A stretch of DNA of 64,000 nt from Labrenzia sp. R4_2 (GTDB lineage: Bacteria > Pseudomonadota > Alphaproteobacteria > Rhizobiales > Stappiaceae): contig NZ_JAGHRJ010000005.1 in assembly GCF_017743865.1 (NCBI RefSeq), positions 346,775 to 410,774 on the forward strand, in the 5' to 3' direction. The notes beneath the pieces were generated by a model. That model was not told the origin of the DNA, did no database searches, and worked only from the letters and a program-made list of their open reading frames with translations. Below are positions 60,471 through 64,000 of the stretch, in pieces. The translations under genes were made by a program, and so were the position numbers. Within the stretch, counting starts at the first letter, position 1; each line of letters starts with the position of its first letter.

Positions 60471-61076
60471 TCAGTCTGCAAAGCCTCGCACCAGTGCTGC
60501 CAGTTCACTGTCACGCAACTCATGTCCGCCGTCATGAACATCAGTCTCGACATCGGCGCCTGCGCGTTGCAGGTCTTCGATCAGGTGCGCGCTTTTTGGC
60601 CAAGGCGTGATCGGGTCGTTCCGGCCTGCAGTCAACACGACCTTGCGCCCCGATAAATCAAGGTCTTGCGGCATCTCCCAAGTGACCAGTGGGTGCAGAA
60701 GGCCCACACGGTCAAACAAGTATGGCTGCTTCAGAAAGACAGCCGCCAAAATGTTGGCACCGTTGGAGTATCCGAACCCATAGGCTGGACTGTCCGGGTA
60801 AACGGCACGGTGAGCCGATATGAAATCCGCCATCTTCGCTGTCGCGCGAGACAGGTCCTCAATGTCGTAGACGCCCTCGGCCGTGCGTTTGAAAAAGCGT
60901 GCTGCGCCTCGTTCAGAGACATCACCGCGTGGTGAGACAACGCCGGCTCCAGGGGCCAGCTGGGTAGCAAGCTGAAACAGCTGCCGCTCGTCACCACCTG
61001 TGCCGTGGAAAGCAAAAATCAGCGGACGGCCCTGCTCGGGTGCCTTGGTCAAGGTTTCATAGAGATTGGTCAACAT
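60471..61076 (-). CDS. Alpha/beta hydrolase, carboxylesterase (MhqD-like)
   Basis: A 201-residue phospholipase/carboxylesterase from ATG 61076 (MLTNLYETLTK). It has the HGTGGDERQL oxyanion region, nucleophile Ser in GFGYSNGAN, Asp in GRNDPITP and His in DGGHELRD. It follows the dioxygenase gene by 13 bp; the pair mhqO-mhqD in Bacillus protects against quinones. Function here is by analogy. Confidence 0.88.
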   Translation of the reverse strand: MLTNLYETLTKAPEQGRPLIFAFHGTGGDERQLFQLATQLAPGAGVVSPRGDVSERGAARFFKRTAEGVYDIEDLSRATAKMADFISAHRAVYPDSPAYGFGYSNGANILAAVFLKQPYLFDRVGLLHPLVTWEMPQDLDLSGRKVVLTAGRNDPITPWPKSAHLIEDLQRAGADVETDVHDGGHELRDSELAALVRGFAD

Positions 61077-61089
61077 TCTTCGTCTCCGG

Positions 61090-62022
61090 TCACTGATCAA
61101 GCGGCGGCAACTGCGCCTCGATCTGCGCACGATGAGGTTCGTACCGTGTGGGCAATTTCAGTGCTTCACCGAGGTGAGCGGTGTCCTCGTCCCGGTCAAA
61201 ACCAGGTTCATTTGTGGCCACTTCAAACAGGACGCCGCCGGGGGTGCGGAAGTAAATTGCCCAGAAGTAATCGCGATCGATCACCGGTGTGACCTGATAA
61301 CCGGTGTCCATGAGCGCCTTGCGAACAGCCAGCTGTGCATCTCGGTCTTCCACGGCAAACGCAATGTGGTGAACAGAGCCTGCCCCCTGACGGGCTGGGG
61401 CGGCTTGCGGGGCTTCCTCCAGATCGATGGTCCGGGCAGCATTGCCGTTCTCGATCCGGTACCGCGTAACAGCGCCCTCGGTTTCGTCCTTCTGGTAGCC
61501 CATGAAGCTCAGCAGCTCGCCAGTGGCCGCTGCATCGCGCAGACGGAACCGTGCGCCGTGAAAGCCAAGAATGCCGACATCTTGTGCAACGCCTTCGCCA
61601 GTCCAGGGAACGCGCCCCTCAACCTCCGCTTCAACCAGCGCGAAGCTGTCCCGGTCGGGACCTGAAAACGTCAGGCGGTCTTCACCGAGGAAGCGATCTT
61701 TACGCAAATCGGAAACGCCATAAGACGCCAGCCGATCCGTCCAGAACCTAAGTGATCCGCGGGGTACCGCAAATTCCGTTACACCGACTTCGCCGTTGCC
61801 ACGGGTACCGGTCGGCATCTGACCAAACGGGAAGTAGGTCATCACGGAGCCCGGTGTCCCGGTCTCATCGCCGTAATACAAATGGTAGACGTCGGGCGCG
61901 TCAAAGTTCACGGTCTTCTTGACGCGGCGCAGTCCCAAGGCCTTTGTGAAGAAATCATTGTTCTTCTCGGCATCTGCCGCCATCGACGTGATGTGGTGGA
62001 GCCCCTTGATGAGCTTGTCCAT
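61090..62022 (-). CDS. Ring-cleaving dioxygenase (VOC family, MhqO-like)
   Basis: A 310-residue glyoxalase/bleomycin-resistance fold protein with two VOC halves (GLHHITSMAADAEKNNDFF; GSVHHIAFAVEDRDAQLAV) and metal His/Glu (HHIT, HHIAF, GVLFEVAT). It resembles MhqO/LinE-type extradiol enzymes. Next to the esterase and a divergent LysR gene. Confidence 0.9.
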   Translation of the reverse strand: MDKLIKGLHHITSMAADAEKNNDFFTKALGLRRVKKTVNFDAPDVYHLYYGDETGTPGSVMTYFPFGQMPTGTRGNGEVGVTEFAVPRGSLRFWTDRLASYGVSDLRKDRFLGEDRLTFSGPDRDSFALVEAEVEGRVPWTGEGVAQDVGILGFHGARFRLRDAAATGELLSFMGYQKDETEGAVTRYRIENGNAARTIDLEEAPQAAPARQGAGSVHHIAFAVEDRDAQLAVRKALMDTGYQVTPVIDRDYFWAIYFRTPGGVLFEVATNEPGFDRDEDTAHLGEALKLPTRYEPHRAQIEAQLPPLDQ

Positions 62023-62118
62023 GCCAGTCTCGCATTTCTGTTTCCTGTGTCAGGATCAAAAATAGGAGACGTCCAGCTTGATGAGAATGATAATGAATTT
62101 GCATTTACTGTTGCATCA

Positions 62119-63048
62119 ATGGCAATAAAAGGCATGCAAGAGCTCAAACCAATCCGTGTCTTTCTGGAAGTTGCAAGACTTCAAAGCTTCGCAGCCGCCT
62201 CCAAAACCCTGGGCATGACGCCCGCCTCGGTTACCCGCGTAATCGCGCGGCTGGAGCAAGATCTGGGTCACCAGCTTTTGGTGCGCACCACGCGCAAGGT
62301 GGCGCTGACAACTGTCGGCGCGACGGTGGCCGCCCGGTACCAGCCGGTGGTGGAGTCGTTTGATCGTATTCGGCGTGATCTGGAGCGGGAGATGCAACCG
62401 CATCGGGGCCGTTTGTCGATAAATGCGCCGATGTCTTTCGGATTGCGCCTGCTCCCCGGCCTCTTGGATAGCTTTAAGCTGGCCTATCCGAACATCGATC
62501 TCACTGTGATGCTGACGGATACGCTGGTTGATGTTGTTGCCGAAGAGTGCGATCTGGCAATCCGCTTGTCGGAACCGCCCCGGGACAAATCAACCATATG
62601 GCGGAAGATCTGCGAGGTGCCGAGATGCGCCGTCGCGTCCCCTGATTTCTTGGAACGCGTCGGCAGGCCCGCGGCCCCAGAAGATTTGACACCCGACATG
62701 TGCCTATCCTACGGCGCTGGACAGGAACTGGAGACCTGGCGATTTCAAAAAGGCGGCCTGAAACGGACAACCCTCACAGGAGCAGGCATGCACTCCAACA
62801 ACGGAGACTTCCTCTATGCCATGGCCCGCTCAGGCGCTGGAATTGCGGTTTTGCCGGAGTTTATCGTTGCGGACGGCCTGCGCAGCGGAGAGGTCGAGAG
62901 GGTATTGCCAGACTGGTCCTTGCCGTCGCTTTGGCTGTCGCTCTACTATCCGCCCTATGAAGCGCTGCCACCGCTGGTCGCCACCTTCACGGACTTTTTC
63001 GAAGCCTTCCTAGACGATCGTGACGGTTTTGATTTCAGTGATGTTTGA
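62119..63048 (+). CDS. LysR-family regulator, divergent from the dioxygenase gene
   Basis: A 309-residue protein. HTH at the N-terminus (FLEVARLQSFAAASKTLGMTP) and a LysR effector domain of the CrgA-like group. ATG 62119 is used; ATG 62134 is possible. The open frame further upstream (61882) runs over the divergent gene and is not used. It likely senses the dioxygenase substrate. Confidence 0.9.
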   Translation: MAIKGMQELKPIRVFLEVARLQSFAAASKTLGMTPASVTRVIARLEQDLGHQLLVRTTRKVALTTVGATVAARYQPVVESFDRIRRDLEREMQPHRGRLSINAPMSFGLRLLPGLLDSFKLAYPNIDLTVMLTDTLVDVVAEECDLAIRLSEPPRDKSTIWRKICEVPRCAVASPDFLERVGRPAAPEDLTPDMCLSYGAGQELETWRFQKGGLKRTTLTGAGMHSNNGDFLYAMARSGAGIAVLPEFIVADGLRSGEVERVLPDWSLPSLWLSLYYPPYEALPPLVATFTDFFEAFLDDRDGFDFSDV

Positions 63049-63107
63049 TTGGTCACATTAACGGCCGGGGCAAATCGTTGGCTAATACGTGGTGTCCAGC
63101 ACAGCAA

Positions 63108-64000
63108 TTACCCACCCCATACAACTGCATCTTCATGTCTCTTGATGAGATGACGCAGGTCTTTAAATCCACCCGCGATATGCTGCGCGTACTTGTCGAC
63201 CGCCGGAAGATAGGGCGCATCGGCCGGACGTAAGATACCAAGTGCGCGATCAGGATGCGGGATCTTGAAGGGCAGCGCAGTCAAAGTGCGGTCTTTCCTA
63301 TAAGCAAAGACAACGCTGTGCGGCAGAACCGTCAAGGCGTTTGTGCGTGTCATATAATTGATCACGCTTGCAAGAGATCCGCCGGAATACCGGATCTTGA
63401 TTTCCGTTGCCCCGAGCGACAGCAGTATGGAATGCAAGTCCGCATAAAGCGGACTGCCCTCCGGTGGAGCCACCCAGGGGTACTCCAGCAACTCGCGAGC
63501 AGTCGGCTTGCGCTTGTTCAAAAGTGGATGCAACACACTGCAGGCAACCACATTGCGCCCTGGCAGGATTTCTTCAAAAACCAGACCCGACCCTTCGCCC
63601 AGTATGTCGATCGGACAGATGGCAAGATCTATGCGGTCGGCGTGGATCGCTTCCCGCAGGTCTCGCACATACCCGTAACTTTGGTCGACACGGATTTCGG
63701 GAAAGGAGTTCTGAAACTCGGCGGTCATGCTTGAAATCAACGCATCCATGAAAAAGGGGGTCCCGCCAACGCGAACACTTCCGGCCTTGCCCTCGCGGAA
63801 AAACTGCACCGTTTCAGAAGCCTTGCGTGAGGCCGCCAGCATCGCATTGCCCTGATCCGCAAGAGCGCGGGCTAAAGGTGTTGGCTGTAGAGGACGCTGG
63901 CCTTTGAAGAAGAGCGGTTCGCCAAGGCGTTTTTCCAGCGTTGAAAGGGTTCTGGAAACCGCAGGCTGGGTCATCCCGATGAGCTCTGCTCCCTCGGTGA
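63108..64000 (-). CDS. LysR-family regulator, partial at the window edge
   Basis: The reading frame is open to base 64000 and begins within the HTH (TEGAELIGMTQPAVSRTLS), so about 20-40 N-terminal residues lie outside. The effector domain is complete (RVGGTPFFMDALIS; DLREAIHADRIDLAICP). ATG 63974 inside the HTH is not the real start. Target unknown. Confidence 0.88.
   Translation of the reverse strand, partial: TEGAELIGMTQPAVSRTLSTLEKRLGEPLFFKGQRPLQPTPLARALADQGNAMLAASRKASETVQFFREGKAGSVRVGGTPFFMDALISSMTAEFQNSFPEIRVDQSYGYVRDLREAIHADRIDLAICPIDILGEGSGLVFEEILPGRNVVACSVLHPLLNKRKPTARELLEYPWVAPPEGSPLYADLHSILLSLGATEIKIRYSGGSLASVINYMTRTNALTVLPHSVVFAYRKDRTLTALPFKIPHPDRALGILRPADAPYLPAVDKYAQHIAGGFKDLRHLIKRHEDAVVWGG

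Noticed and set aside
1..64000. CRISPR array, rRNA operon or riboswitch
   Set aside because: No regularly spaced direct repeats with unique spacers, no rRNA-like sequence and no recognisable aptamer were seen.

Overview
The window is GC-rich alphaproteobacterial chromosome, probably from a marine relative of Roseibium/Labrenzia or Rhodobacterales. The genus is a guess from gene style. It holds three blocks: the end of an integrated defence island (1-10386), a complete Mu-like prophage (10451-51275), and host metabolic genes (51384-64000).

Block 1 is the right part of an island that ends at a displaced tRNA 3' end (10342-10386, anticodon loop and T arm of a tRNA-Arg(CCT) type). A tyrosine integrase (8787-10160) lies next to it. 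Its cargo is a coupled operon: a PD-(D/E)XK-like protein, a DUF1156 DNA methyltransferase and a Swt1-HEPN/DUF499 ATPase. Next comes a GNAT/DUF1778 (TacT/TacA-type) toxin-antitoxin pair with a visible palindromic operator.

Block 2 is a 40,825-bp transposable prophage in reverse orientation. Its termini could be fixed to the base: both ends start 5'-TGTGG, both carry TTTGCACAG 18 bp inside, and the element is flanked by a 5-bp duplication CGGGC (10446-10450 and 51276-51280). From its transposase end (genomic right) it encodes a repressor and Ner-like regulator with an operator array, small early genes, the MuA/MuB transposition pair, DUF3164, GemA, a Mor/C-type activator, lysis genes, terminase, portal, heads, protease/scaffold, capsid, a P2-like contractile tail, tail fibre and a Dam-type methylase. 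No essential Mu-type gene looks broken, so it may be active. Coupled starts (ATGA, GTGA, TAATG) are found throughout.

The most interesting pattern is a palindrome, GGAACWGTTCC, found six times exactly and once as a variant, only inside the prophage. Four sites lie just upstream of the lysis operon, the protease operon, the baseplate operon and the DNA-modification gene. These are close to the positions of the four late promoters of Mu (Plys, PI, PP, Pmom). Each has a -10-like hexamer at almost the same offset. Cargo genes (a membrane TPR protein, a two-gene cassette, and a methylase plus a 404-residue membrane protein) sit at these transcription-unit borders. The tail chaperone gene has a G GGA AAG slippery heptamer for a -1 frameshift. 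A second heptamer, A AAA AAC, lies at the portal/head-protein junction. A nested scaffold start with a strong Shine-Dalgarno lies inside the protease gene.

Block 3 has a leftward operon (XapX, isochorismatase-like hydrolase, amidohydrolase, HlyD-like adaptor, MFS exporter, 2Fe-2S subunit and molybdopterin subunit of an isoquinoline-oxidoreductase-type enzyme) divergent from a LysR gene with a T-N11-A box. It is followed by a ring-cleaving dioxygenase/esterase pair resembling mhqO-mhqD with its own divergent LysR gene, and by a LysR gene that runs off the window. The setting suggests oxidation, export and detoxification of aromatic or quinone-like compounds.
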